The translations under genes were made by a program, and so were the position numbers. From a virus, in the IMG/VR virus record IMGVR_UViG_3300046804_005083, positions 1 to 64,000 of that record: a DNA stretch of 64,000 bases; one strand, given 5' to 3'. This document shows, piece after piece, positions 39,770-47,578 of this stretch (within the stretch, counting starts at the first letter, position 1; every line of letters begins with the position of its first letter). A model generated the notes under the pieces. The model was given only the letters and a program-made list of their open reading frames with translations, ran no database searches and had not been told where the DNA came from.

Positions 39770-41278
39770 ATGAAACTCAAACAACTGATGCTTGCACCTG
39801 TTGCTCTGGGAATGGTTGCTCCTGTTGCTGCAAGTGCGGCAGACCTTAATATTGCAGCAATCAACCAGTACTCTACTGAACAGGTCACAAGTATCAATCA
39901 ACTGTCTGATGTAAAATCTACTGACTGGGCATATCAAGCACTCAGCAACCTTGTAGAGCGTTATGGTTGTGTTGCTGGTTATCCTAACGGCACCTATGGT
40001 GGTGGTCAAGCAATGACTCGTTATGAAGCAGCAGCTCTTCTGAATGCTTGTCTCGATCGTGTAACTGAAGTTACCGACGAACTGAAGCGTCTTCAAACCG
40101 AATTTGCTGCTGAACTTGCTGTAATCCGTGGTCGTGTAGACAAACTGGAAGCACAAGTCGGCACTCTTGAGGCAACTCAATTCTCCACGACTACCAAACT
40201 TCGTGGTGAAGCATCCTTCGTTCTTGGTGGTGTTGATAATGCCTGGACCCCTGGTACTTCCAAGAATCCTGCTAGTACGAATGTTGGTAACACCGCATTC
40301 AACTATGACCTCCGTATCAACCTTGATACTTCGTTCACTGGTAAAGACCTGCTTCGTACTCGTCTGCGTTCTGGTAACTTCTCTTCCCAACCGTTTGGTT
40401 CCAGTTCTTCACTCTTTAAACTGGATAAAGCAGAGAACACTGCTGATGCAGTCAAAATTGATCGCCTGTATTACAGTTTCCCTGCCCTTACAAAAGGTCT
40501 GACTCTGACTGCGGGTGCTCTGGTTCGTAACACCGAAATTGCGTGGGTTCCTTCCGCATACAAATCGGATGTTCTGGACTTCTTCCAACTTGCTGGTGCT
40601 CCTGGTGTCTATAACAAGGCAACTGGTTCTGGTTTTGGTATTCAGTATGTTCAACCTAATAAGAAGGGTGGATTCGTTGCTGGTGTCAACTATGTTGCAC
40701 AAAGCGGTTCTGACTCTACCAAAGGTGAGTTTAATGAAAAGGGTGCTCTGAACACTCTTGCTCAGTTTGGTTATCGTGCTCCTAACTATGGTATTGCCTT
40801 TGGTTATCGTTATGGTACAGAAGGCACCCGTGTTCGCACTTTCAATGGACTTGCTGGTGCTTCTGGTGCCCTTGCTCCTGGTCAGACCTCTAATGGTTAT
40901 GCTCTGAGTGCTTACTGGCAACCTTCCAAGTCAGGTATCATTCCTTCGGTGAGTGGTGGTTATGGTTGGAACACTGTAAGTCGCAATGCCCTTAATCAGG
41001 AAACTCCTGCTGGTGCTACTAATTCGCAAACTTGGTATGCTGGTCTCCAGTGGTCTGATGTGCTTGCAAAGGGCAACTCCGCTGGTTTTGCTGTTGGTCA
41101 ACCTGGCAATGCAGAAGGACTTGATAAGGATGCAACTATGTGGGAAGCATTCTACAAGTATCGTGTAAGTGATAATATCACCATCACACCTGCTGTGTTT
41201 TATGTTTCTAACAATCAGGCACTTGCTGATACTTCCTCCAACTTTGGTGGAATTATTCAGACAACCTTTAGGTTCTGA
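39770..41278 (+). CDS. Cyanobacterial outer-membrane porin (SLH-OprB type)
   Basis: 502 residues. A signal peptide (MKLKQLMLAPVALGMVAPVA, cleavage after ASA); an S-layer-homology domain about 47-105 (STDWAYQALSNLVERYGC, AMTRYEAAALLNACLD); a short coiled coil (AVIRGRVDKLEAQVGTLEA); then an OprB-type beta barrel ending in the C-terminal aromatic FRF. This is the Som/iron-uptake porin type of cyanobacteria, clearly host-derived; codon use looks less A/T-rich than its neighbours. It may keep nutrients flowing during infection. Confidence 0.92.
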   Translation: MKLKQLMLAPVALGMVAPVAASAADLNIAAINQYSTEQVTSINQLSDVKSTDWAYQALSNLVERYGCVAGYPNGTYGGGQAMTRYEAAALLNACLDRVTEVTDELKRLQTEFAAELAVIRGRVDKLEAQVGTLEATQFSTTTKLRGEASFVLGGVDNAWTPGTSKNPASTNVGNTAFNYDLRINLDTSFTGKDLLRTRLRSGNFSSQPFGSSSSLFKLDKAENTADAVKIDRLYYSFPALTKGLTLTAGALVRNTEIAWVPSAYKSDVLDFFQLAGAPGVYNKATGSGFGIQYVQPNKKGGFVAGVNYVAQSGSDSTKGEFNEKGALNTLAQFGYRAPNYGIAFGYRYGTEGTRVRTFNGLAGASGALAPGQTSNGYALSAYWQPSKSGIIPSVSGGYGWNTVSRNALNQETPAGATNSQTWYAGLQWSDVLAKGNSAGFAVGQPGNAEGLDKDATMWEAFYKYRVSDNITITPAVFYVSNNQALADTSSNFGGIIQTTFRF

Positions 41279-41286
41279 TAAATATG

Positions 41287-41310
41287 GGGAGAAGTTTTTC
41301 TCCCTTTTTT
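41287..41310 (+). terminator. Terminator after the porin
   Basis: GGGAGAA/TTCTCCC with a four-base loop and six T residues. Confidence 0.9.
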
Positions 41311-41322
41311 ACAAATAAAACA

Positions 41323-41622
41323 ATGAAAAAGATACTTTCTACTATTGCTTTAGTTTTTATTCCATCCATTGCTTATGCAGGTCCTACCCTGACATATGGA
41401 ATTAAACAAGGTGGAAGTCAAATTGCTTGCATTCAAAAAGCAGAATCTAAACTAGCACAAATTTCTGCTACCAATATTTCAAAAAATAATTCAATAAACA
41501 TTTTTGGAGAATATCCAAAAACAACCATTGGGATTATGTGTAGAAATAATGGTGAAGTTCTTGTAACAGTTGCAGGAGAAGATGCATATCTTTTTAGAGA
41601 TGAAATTCTAAATGCATTTTGA
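41323..41622 (+). CDS. Small secreted protein
   Basis: 99 residues. Signal peptide MKKILSTIALVFIPSIAYAG, then a small domain with two Cys (QIACIQKAESKLA, GIMCRNNGEVLVTVAGED) that may form a disulphide in the periplasm. A GATAAATA late-type box lies at 41277-41284. Function unknown. Confidence 0.7.
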   Translation: MKKILSTIALVFIPSIAYAGPTLTYGIKQGGSQIACIQKAESKLAQISATNISKNNSINIFGEYPKTTIGIMCRNNGEVLVTVAGEDAYLFRDEILNAF

Positions 41623-41645
41623 TAAGGTACTCATAGGTTGAGTTG

Positions 41646-41673
41646 AACCACTCCAACAGAGTGGTTCTTTTTT
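41646..41673 (+). terminator. Terminator before pstS
   Basis: AACCACTC/GAGTGGTT, eight pairs, five-base loop, followed by C and six T residues. Confidence 0.9.
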
Positions 41674-41686
41674 ATGAAATCAAAAC

Positions 41687-41716
41687 CTTAACCAAATCTT
41701 AGTGGACTTTAAGGTT
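41687..41716 (+). promoter_or_regulatory. Probable Pho box upstream of pstS
   Basis: Three eight-base units at 11-base spacing: CTTAACCA (41687), CTTAGTGG (41698) and TTAAGGTT (41709). The first matches the cyanobacterial PhoB site CTTAACCT-type repeat well, the others partly. Suggests control of phage pstS by the host PhoR-PhoB phosphate-starvation system, as shown for other cyanophage pstS genes. Confidence 0.65.
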
Positions 41717-41755
41717 GTTTTCCAGTATTATTACTTACGAAGTTATTCACTTTTT

Positions 41756-42718
41756 ATGAAACTCAAAAACTTTATTGCTGTTGGTCTGGTTGCTGCTCCT
41801 GCTGCTGCTGTTGCTGGACCTGCTCTGAATGGTGCTGGTGCCACCTTTCCTGCACCGATTTACCAACGTTGGTTCCAAGATTATGCACGAACTTCTGGGA
41901 GTAGGATTAATTATCAGTCCGTTGGTTCTGGTGCTGGTGTTCGTCAATTCGTTGCGGGCACAGTTGACTTCGGAGCAAGTGACGAACCCATCAAACCCGC
42001 AGAAGCAGCAAAAGTGAAACGTGGTGTCGTTCAAATCCCGATGGTCGGTGGAACGATTGCTGTTGCTTACAATAAACCTGGATGCTCTCTGAAACTGACA
42101 CAGAAGCAAACTGTTGATATTTTTGCTGGACGTACTAAAGATTGGAAAGCACTTGGATGTGCTTCTGGTCCTATTCGGGTTGTGCATCGTGCTGATGCTT
42201 CTGGAACCACCTTTGCCTTCACTAACTCTCTGGAAGCATTTGGTGGTTGGACTTATGGTGTTGCCAAGTCTGTGAACTGGCCCATTGGTGTTGCCTCTAA
42301 GGGTAATGAAGGTGTTGCTGGTACAATCAAGAACACTCCTGGATCTATTGGTTATGTAACGACTGGATTTGTTCGTTCTAACAAACTCCAAGCAGCAGCA
42401 ATTCAAAACAAGGCAGGTAAGTTTATTCTTCCGACTGCTTCTTCTGGTTCTGCTGCTCTGAACAGTATTACTCTTGATAGTAATCTTGCTGGTGAAAATC
42501 CAAATCCTGCAAATGTAGGTGCTTATCCTATCTCCACTCTGACTTGGATCCTTGCCTATAAGACAGGTAATGGTGAGAAGGTAGATGATATTCGTGCTGC
42601 CATTAAGTATGCTCTGAGCACTCCAGCACAGAGTATTGCTGATGATCTGGGTTATGTCCCTTTGAGTGGTTCTGTTCTCAACAAGGCACGTATTGCTACT
42701 GACCGTATCGGTAAGTGA
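41756..42718 (+). CDS. pstS: Phosphate-binding protein PstS
   Basis: 320 residues, periplasmic phosphate-binding subunit of the Pst ABC transporter. Signal peptide MKLKNFIAVGLVAAPAAAVA; binding-site segments GAGATFPAPIYQRW, GSGAGVRQF, DFGASDEP and HRADASGTT (the Ser/Thr and Asp residues that hold phosphate). The ATG at 41756 gives a proper signal peptide. Host-derived, boosts phosphate uptake during infection. Confidence 0.95.
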   Translation: MKLKNFIAVGLVAAPAAAVAGPALNGAGATFPAPIYQRWFQDYARTSGSRINYQSVGSGAGVRQFVAGTVDFGASDEPIKPAEAAKVKRGVVQIPMVGGTIAVAYNKPGCSLKLTQKQTVDIFAGRTKDWKALGCASGPIRVVHRADASGTTFAFTNSLEAFGGWTYGVAKSVNWPIGVASKGNEGVAGTIKNTPGSIGYVTTGFVRSNKLQAAAIQNKAGKFILPTASSGSAALNSITLDSNLAGENPNPANVGAYPISTLTWILAYKTGNGEKVDDIRAAIKYALSTPAQSIADDLGYVPLSGSVLNKARIATDRIGK

Positions 42719-42736
42719 CGAAACTCTGACAGTCAG

Positions 42737-42751
42737 GACGGGAAACCGTCT
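42737..42751 (+). terminator. Short GC-rich hairpin after pstS
   Basis: GACGG-GAAA-CCGTC, followed immediately by the TTGACT box of the hli promoter, another terminator and promoter fusion. Confidence 0.6.
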
Positions 42752-42779
42752 TGACTTTTCTTAACATTTCCTATATACT
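42751..42779 (+). promoter_or_regulatory. hli promoter (TTGACT-N17-TATACT)
   Basis: TTGACT at 42751-42756 and TATACT at 42774-42779, 25 bases before the hli gene. Confidence 0.75.
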
Positions 42780-42804
42780 ATTGTTGTAAATCGTTACAAA
42801 AGAC

Positions 42805-42999
42805 ATGACTGTTACTTCTAATGAGTACGGACAACAAAATATGTGGGCGAAAGAACCCGTAATGTACTATGAAAACTACGGAATGCTGACCCCCAACCAA
42901 GTCAAGGAGAGGACTAATGGACGCTGGGCGATGATGGGATTTGTTGCTGGTGTTATTTCTTATGCTATCACTGGCAACTTCTTCTTCGGTATCTTCTGA
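42805..42999 (+). CDS. hli: High-light-inducible protein
   Basis: 64 residues, a single-helix chlorophyll-binding stress protein of the thylakoid. The LHC motif ERTNGRWAMMGFVAGVISYA (with the Glu, Asn and Arg that ligate chlorophyll) is at about 35-54. Protects the photosystems while the phage replicates. Confidence 0.95.
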   Translation: MTVTSNEYGQQNMWAKEPVMYYENYGMLTPNQVKERTNGRWAMMGFVAGVISYAITGNFFFGIF

Positions 43000-43085
43000 T
43001 GACTGAAGCAATCTTTACCGTCACTAGTGTTGCATTTTTAGTTCTTCTGAGTTATTCTGTAGAGAAACTTTGTGAAACTTACTGA
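42999..43085 (+). CDS. Transmembrane micropeptide after hli
   Basis: 28 residues (MTEAIFTVTSVAFLVLLSYS, then VEKLCETY), one transmembrane helix. Start overlaps the hli stop; stop overlaps the next start. Possibly a small thylakoid-membrane partner; unproven. Confidence 0.5.
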   Translation: MTEAIFTVTSVAFLVLLSYSVEKLCETY

Positions 43086-43360
43086 TGAGTATTAATGTTA
43101 ATGAGCAAATTGAAAATGCTCTTGAAAAACTTAAATGGGAAAAAAGTGATGAAATCGTAGTTGAAATTGGTGGAGTAGCAGTAACAGGAACTGCTACTTC
43201 TCCTACTTCAAATCCAAAATGGTCTAAACCTTTTGGTACAGTTTCATATCAAAATGATTCTTTTATTATTATTAAAAACAAATCTAGGAATCCTGTGATT
43301 CCATCTCAACCAAATCCTGAACTTAAACAACAACATTCTTATCAAGGAGAAAACAAATGA
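43085..43360 (+). CDS. Small protein between hli genes
   Basis: 91 residues: NEQIENALEKLKWEKSDEIV, then VEIGGVAVTGTATSPTSNPK and a Pro/Gln-rich end. Not recognised. ATGA-type overlaps link it with both hli neighbours. Confidence 0.55.
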   Translation: MSINVNEQIENALEKLKWEKSDEIVVEIGGVAVTGTATSPTSNPKWSKPFGTVSYQNDSFIIIKNKSRNPVIPSQPNPELKQQHSYQGENK

Positions 43361-43476
43361 ACAAAATTTTTACGGATGCTGCTGAAAAACTGAACGGTCG
43401 CGCTGCGATGATTGGATTTGTTGCTGCTGCTGGTTCTTATCTGATTACCGGTCAGATCATTCCCGGTGTCTTCTGA
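43357..43476 (+). CDS. hli: Short high-light-inducible protein
   Basis: 39 residues holding only the core helix: AEKLNGRAAMIGFVAAAGSY followed by LITGQIIPGVF. Shorter than typical Hli proteins but with the Glu, Asn, Arg chlorophyll ligands. Second hli in the cluster. Confidence 0.9.
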   Translation: MNKIFTDAAEKLNGRAAMIGFVAAAGSYLITGQIIPGVF

Positions 43477-43492
43477 TTAATAGATTATAATT

Positions 43493-44068
43493 ATGTTTAA
43501 TATTTTTAAGAAAAAGGAAGAGAAAACTGTGGAGGTTAAAATGCGTAGTGAAGGTTATCAAATTCCTCATGTTGAATTTGTGTTCCGTGAGTCTGGTGAG
43601 TTTGTAAATCATACTTCTGCTGAACTTTTTCACGGAAAACGTGTAGTTATTTTCTCTCTTCCTGGTGCATTTACTCCTACCTGTAGTGCTTATCAACTTC
43701 CTGGATTTGAGGAAAAGTATAATGAATTCAAAGCACTTGGTATTGAAGAAATCTATTGTATCTCAGTGAATGATGGTTTTGTTATGAATGCCTGGGCACA
43801 AGATCAAAACATTCAAAACGTAAAACTGATTCCTGATGGAAATGCACACTTCACCCGTAGTATGGGTATGCTCGTTAATAAATCAAACTTTGGGTTCGGT
43901 GAGCGCAGTTGGCGTTACTCTGCTGTGGTAGACAACGGGATTATTGAAAAGATCTTTGTTGAAGAAGGTCAACGTGATAATGCTGATACGGATCCTTACG
44001 AAGCAACAAAACCAGAATCAGTTCTGGATTATGTAAAATCTACAATTTTAGAAAAAGAACTGGTGTGA
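43493..44068 (+). CDS. Peroxiredoxin (Prx5-like)
   Basis: 191 residues. Peroxidatic Cys64 in LPGAFTPTCSAYQLPGFEE, then YCISVNDGFVMNAWAQDQ and a conserved Arg in SWRYSAVV. Reduces hydrogen peroxide and alkyl peroxides, which fits with the neighbouring hli genes as protection against light stress. A glutaredoxin in this genome (52013) could recycle it. Confidence 0.92.
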   Translation: MFNIFKKKEEKTVEVKMRSEGYQIPHVEFVFRESGEFVNHTSAELFHGKRVVIFSLPGAFTPTCSAYQLPGFEEKYNEFKALGIEEIYCISVNDGFVMNAWAQDQNIQNVKLIPDGNAHFTRSMGMLVNKSNFGFGERSWRYSAVVDNGIIEKIFVEEGQRDNADTDPYEATKPESVLDYVKSTILEKELV

Positions 44069-44074
44069 TTTAAA

Positions 44075-44098
44075 GGAGGGGTAAAACTCTCCTTTTTT
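44075..44098 (+). terminator. Terminator after the peroxiredoxin gene
   Basis: GGAGGG/CTCTCC with one G-T pair, six-base loop, six T residues; a late-type AATAAATA box follows at 44099-44106. Confidence 0.8.
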
Positions 44099-44128
44099 AA
44101 TAAATACATTTGCTCATGCAAAAGAGAA

Positions 44129-44830
44129 ATGCAAATAGATCTTCATAACTTTTTTAGATATTATGATGAAAAGAATCCCAAACACGTTGCGGCAGTAGAG
44201 CAACTTGAAAAGGATTTGCTCTTGAAAGCACAAGGTCTGATGCAAGATGATGCAAATTGGGTAAGAATCTATAGAACAAAACCAGAAGCACCAAAATCAA
44301 ATATTCTTGCGGTTCCATTTTACCCACAAACAGACAACTACAGGGATGCAAATAGAACCTGCAATTCTTCTTCCTGTGCAATGTGCCTTGAGTATTTTAA
44401 ACCAGGAACTTTAAAAGGAGCAAAAGGCGATGATGCCTATGTTCAAAAAGTTTTTGCAATTGGTGACTCAACTGATCACTTGGTTCAAACCCGTGTGCTG
44501 GCGTCTTATGATGTTCAGTCATCTTTTAGTTACAGCCTCTCTTTTGATGATCTTGATAATGAGTTATCCAACAATAGACCTGTTGTCATTGGTATTTTAC
44601 ATAGGGGTCCTATATCTGCTCCTACTGGTGGGCACATGATTGTAGTTATTGGCAAAACTCCAGCAGGAGATTATGTTGTAAATGATCCTTATGGTTCTTT
44701 AAATGATGGATATACTGGTGCGGTAATTAATGGTAAAGGTGTAATATACAAGAAATCTGAACTAGTTCGTAGATGGACTCCAGATGGTCCTAAATCTGGT
44801 TGGGGAAGAATTTTCCGAACAAAAAAGTAG
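44129..44830 (+). CDS. C39-like cysteine peptidase, N-part of a frameshifted lysis protein
   Basis: 233 residues, papain-like peptidase of the C39_2 type: TCNSSSCAMCLEYF (probable catalytic Cys83), GGHMIVVIG (His169) and VVNDPYGS (Asp186). It ends ...GWGRIFRTKK at TAG. The last codons before the stop are ACA AAA AAG, the classic A_AAA_AAG slippery site in the correct frame; a -1 slip continues into the GH24 lysozyme. I infer a peptidase plus muramidase endolysin. A one-base homopolymer error is the main alternative. Confidence 0.8.
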   Translation: MQIDLHNFFRYYDEKNPKHVAAVEQLEKDLLLKAQGLMQDDANWVRIYRTKPEAPKSNILAVPFYPQTDNYRDANRTCNSSSCAMCLEYFKPGTLKGAKGDDAYVQKVFAIGDSTDHLVQTRVLASYDVQSSFSYSLSFDDLDNELSNNRPVVIGILHRGPISAPTGGHMIVVIGKTPAGDYVVNDPYGSLNDGYTGAVINGKGVIYKKSELVRRWTPDGPKSGWGRIFRTKK

Positions 44831-45309
44831 AATCAACATTGCAAGGCAGTATCCCTCAATGTGGTGTTGATTTAATCAAACAATTTGAGGGATGTCACTT
44901 GAATGCTTATCCTGATCCTTTAACTGGAGGATTGCCTATTACAATAGGGTGGGGAAGCACTAAAGATTTTGATGGATCTTTCTTTAAGATGGGAAGAAAA
45001 ATAACACAACAGTATGCAGATAAACTGTTAATTTATAGTTTAAAAGTAAGATTTATTCCTTTATTAGAAAAAATACCTTATTGGAATGAAATGAATGAAA
45101 ATCAACAAGGAGCACTTATTTCTTTTGCTTATAATCTTGGTGCTAGTTTTTACGGGTCTCCCAATTTTAATAGTATAAGTAAAGTTCTTAAATATAAGCA
45201 ATGGAATAAAGTTCCTGATACTTTGTATCTTTATAGGAATCCTGGAAGTAAAGTTGAAGAAGGATTGATGAAAAGAAGAAAAACTGAGGGACAACTTTGG
45301 ATGAATTAA
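44800..45309 (+). CDS. GH24 lysozyme domain (endolysin), -1 frame of the peptidase gene
   Basis: A T4-lysozyme-type muramidase: CGVDLIKQFEGCHLNAYPDP (catalytic Glu30 of this frame, Asp39), LPITIGWGST, then ENQQGALISFAYNLGASFY, ending RRKTEGQLW. The frame has no ATG near its start; only a TTG at 44800, inside the peptidase gene and lacking a convincing ribosome site at the right spacing. Expression through -1 frameshifting at 44821-44827 would start the domain at VESTLQG and give a fusion of about 394 residues. Confidence 0.85.
   Translation: MGKNFPNKKVESTLQGSIPQCGVDLIKQFEGCHLNAYPDPLTGGLPITIGWGSTKDFDGSFFKMGRKITQQYADKLLIYSLKVRFIPLLEKIPYWNEMNENQQGALISFAYNLGASFYGSPNFNSISKVLKYKQWNKVPDTLYLYRNPGSKVEEGLMKRRKTEGQLWMN
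44821..44893 (+). promoter_or_regulatory. Candidate -1 programmed frameshift signal
   Basis: Slippery heptamer A AAA AAG (44821-44827) followed at once by TAG. Upstream, GGGGAAG (44802-44808) could act as a Shine-Dalgarno-type stimulator, as in dnaX. Downstream, ATCCCTCAA (44851) pairs perfectly with TTGAGGGAT (44885), with a further inner TTGAT/ATCAA stem. The 23-base distance to this hairpin is longer than usual. Confidence 0.55.
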
Positions 45310-45340
45310 TCAATAGTCCAATGATGGATATATTTTTTAT

Positions 45341-45679
45341 TTACATATAAGGATGAGCAATACCTTCATTCAACATTTTTTGATTTACTGTAATTGAATC
45401 GCCTACACAATAAAGAGTACCAAGTATTCTTCCATACTTATCTTCTTTAAATGTTTCTACAATCCACTCTCCTTCACGGGAGAGTTCTTTTTTTAGATAT
45501 TCTTTTGCTTGTAGACCTTTTTCTTTCTCTTCTGCATTTAAGGTTCTTGTTTCCGAAGCATTGATACCTTTTAGACGAACTCTTTGCTTAATTGTAAGAC
45601 TAAACCCCAGATCAATATCAAGATCAACGGTGTCTCCATCAATCACTCTGTTGATCTTTTTTATTTTGTACTGATACAT
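45341..45679 (-). CDS. Staphylococcal-nuclease-like (SNase) protein
   Basis: 112 residues, a thermonuclease-type Ca2+-dependent nuclease: INRVIDGDTVDLDIDLGF (metal Asp), VRLKGINASETR (catalytic Arg and Glu) and the third motif EDKYGRILGTLY. No signal peptide, so it acts inside the cell, perhaps degrading host nucleic acid. First of four minus-strand genes when read from the left. Confidence 0.92.
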   Translation of the reverse strand: MYQYKIKKINRVIDGDTVDLDIDLGFSLTIKQRVRLKGINASETRTLNAEEKEKGLQAKEYLKKELSREGEWIVETFKEDKYGRILGTLYCVGDSITVNQKMLNEGIAHPYM

Positions 45680-45779
45680 TTTCTTGATTTGCAGTGAGTA
45701 GAATTTTATAAATTGCCCAAGCAGTTCCTAATAATCCAATTCCAAGTAAAATATTTACACTCCAGACTACATCGGTCAT
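45639..45779 (-). CDS. Small membrane protein
   Basis: 46 residues: MTDVVWSVNILLGIGLLGTA, then WAIYKILLTANQENVSVQNK. One transmembrane helix with a short hydrophilic tail. Overlaps the nuclease start by about 40 bases and the gene before it by four (ATGA on the minus strand). Unknown function. Confidence 0.6.
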   Translation of the reverse strand: MTDVVWSVNILLGIGLLGTAWAIYKILLTANQENVSVQNKKDQQSD

Positions 45780-45967
45780 CTTTCCTCTTGTTTATGGATC
45801 CAAGTCTTTAATTCACTTACATATACTCTCAGCATTTCTGCTTTTTCTAGATGCCACAAATCACCACTCTTGAAATACTCTTGAGTGTGATTATCTATTG
45901 CTTTAAGGATATTATGAATAGGTGCGTTCCAAGGTTCCCTTTTGGGAGTATTCCATTCTCGTGGCAA
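45776..45967 (-). CDS. Small conserved protein (MPREWNTPKREPW)
   Basis: 63 residues: MPREWNTPKREPWNAPIHNI, LKAIDNHTQEYFKSGDLWHL, then an amphipathic helix. I recognise the type as a cyanophage small protein. Function unknown. Confidence 0.6.
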   Translation of the reverse strand: MPREWNTPKREPWNAPIHNILKAIDNHTQEYFKSGDLWHLEKAEMLRVYVSELKTWIHKQEER

Positions 45968-45976
45968 GGTGACACC

Positions 45977-46078
45977 TCACTTTTTCTTGCCACCATTTTT
46001 TGCTTTCTTCGCAGTCGCATTACCTTGATTTTGTTTTGAAGGTCCCTTCTTACCCTTCTTGTTAGGCGACTTAGACAT
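45977..46078 (-). CDS. Lys-rich micropeptide
   Basis: 33 residues, MSKSPNKKGKKGPSKQNQGN followed by ATAKKAKNGGKKK; strongly basic and disordered, likely nucleic-acid- or ribosome-associated. Opens the minus-strand cassette that ends at the nuclease gene. Confidence 0.5.
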   Translation of the reverse strand: MSKSPNKKGKKGPSKQNQGNATAKKAKNGGKKK

Positions 46079-46113
46079 TAGTAGTCCTTATGATACAAGA
46101 GTATTTAGAGGGG

Positions 46114-46142
46114 TTGACAGGTCCATGAAGAACTGTTATAAT
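46114..46142 (+). promoter_or_regulatory. psbA promoter (TTGACA-N17-TATAAT)
   Basis: A perfect consensus promoter at 46114-46119 and 46137-46142. The leader to psbA is about 165 bases (46149-46312), holds no gene, and contains AGGTTAAAC-type and GGAGGGTGCTG segments; a late-type AATAAATA overlaps just after the -10. Confidence 0.85.
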
Positions 46143-46312
46143 AAATACATCAACAAGTTAAGAAATGTAACAAGTTCTTAATGTTGCCCTCTACCTAACC
46201 GAGACCTATGGGGAGGTTAAACACAGTCTCTCATATCCACACTGGAGGGTGCTGTGGAACATAACAATAATCGTTCGTCCCCCCGAACTCTTATCTAACT
46301 CTCTTAACAAAA

Positions 46313-47320
46313 ATGACTGCTACACTTTCACAACAACGACAATCAAATACTTGGGAACAATTTTGCGAATGGGTCACTTCCACTAATAATCGTCTATATA
46401 TCGGAAATTTTGGAACCTTGATGATTCCAACGCTGCTTGCTGCAACAATGTGCTTCATCATTGCCTTCATTGCTGCACCTCCTGTAGACATTGACGGTAT
46501 TCGTGAACCAGTTGCTGGTTCACTTATGTATGGAAACAACATCATTTCAGGTGCTGTAGTTCCTTCAAGCAACGCCATTGGTCTTCACTTCTATCCAATC
46601 TGGGAAGCAAATTCACTTGATGAATGGCTTTATAATGGTGGTCCTTACCAACTGGTAGTGTTCCACTTCCTTATCGGTGTATTCTCTTATATGGGTCGTG
46701 AGTGGGAACTTTCCTATCGTCTTGGTATGCGTCCTTGGATCTTCGTTGCTTACAGTGCTCCTGTTGCTGCTGCAACTGCCGTATTCCTGGTTTATCCTTT
46801 CGGTCAAGGTTCTTTCTCTGATGGTATGCCTCTGGGTATCTCTGGTACGTTCAACTACATGCTTGTGTTTCAGGCAGAACATAACATTCTGATGCACCCT
46901 TTCCATATGCTTGGAGTTGCTGGTGTCTTCGGTGGATCATTGTTCAGTGCTATGCACGGTTCTCTGGTGACTTCTTCCCTTATTCGTGAAACGACTGAAG
47001 ATATCTCTCAGAACTATGGTTATAAGTTTGGTCAAGAAGAAGAAACCTATAACATTGTTGCTGCTCATGGATACTTTGGTCGTCTGATCTTCCAATATGC
47101 TTCCTTCAACAACTCTCGTTCACTTCACTTCTTCCTTGCTGCTTGGCCTGTAGTTGGTATCTGGTTTGCTGCTCTTGGTGTTTCCACGATGGCATTCAAT
47201 TTGAATGGATTCAACTTTAATCAATCACTTCTGTCTTCTGATGGTCGTGTGATTAATACTTGGGCTGACATTCTGAATCGTGCCAATCTCGGATTCGAGG
47301 TGATGCACGAAAGGAACGCT
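46313..47320 (+). CDS. psbA: Photosystem II D1 protein PsbA, exon 1
   Basis: D1, the reaction-centre protein of photosystem II, replaced during infection to keep photosynthesis running. Exon 1 codes for 336 residues through the fifth transmembrane helix to VMHERNA. Typical segments: [59 protein letters not shown] (chlorophyll and iron-ligand His). The ORF runs on into an intron and would stop after seven wrong residues; splicing to 47579 gives a 359-residue D1. Confidence 0.97.
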
Positions 47321-47578
47321 AGATTTGTTGGTGTTCTTGCCTAGTAATAGGCATTAGTAAAATCGGGTTAAACGGGGAAACTCTCTATGAGACAATCCCG
47401 TACCAAGTCAGAAAGGGTTTAAGTTTTCTGAAAGGTCTAACGACTAGGTAGTGAGTCCCAACAATAATCTACCCACGAATGCCCGACTCCTTAATAAACA
47501 TAAGGATGAAGAGATAGTCTGAACTTACTGGTGACAGTAAGAAGTAAAGAATAAAGAGTCTTTACGATAACAAAATTG
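47321..47578 (+). other. Group I intron in psbA
   Basis: 258 bases between codons for Ala (GCT) and His (CAC) near the end of psbA, in phase 0. The 5' exon ends in T and the intron in G, as group I introns require. It has P7-like sequence GAAGAGATAGTCTGAAC near the 3' part and several pairable segments (GGTGTTCTTGCC, GTAAGAAG and others) but no ORF. A psbA group I intron is known in cyanophage S-PM2. The fold was judged by eye. Confidence 0.88.

Noticed and set aside
39647-40921. Minus-strand ORFs of 247 and 170 codons opposite the porin
   Set aside because: Mirror frames of a strongly coding porin gene, no family features, no ribosome site.
41747-42406. Long minus-strand ORF (219 codons) opposite pstS
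   Set aside because: The protein is Cys/Ser/Arg-rich low-complexity sequence of the kind produced opposite an Ala/Gly-rich gene; pstS on the plus strand is certain.
47321-47344. Genuine alternative D1 C-terminus (RFVGVLA)
   Set aside because: The normal D1 C-terminus is present downstream in frame after a group I-like intron, so these seven codons are intron sequence.
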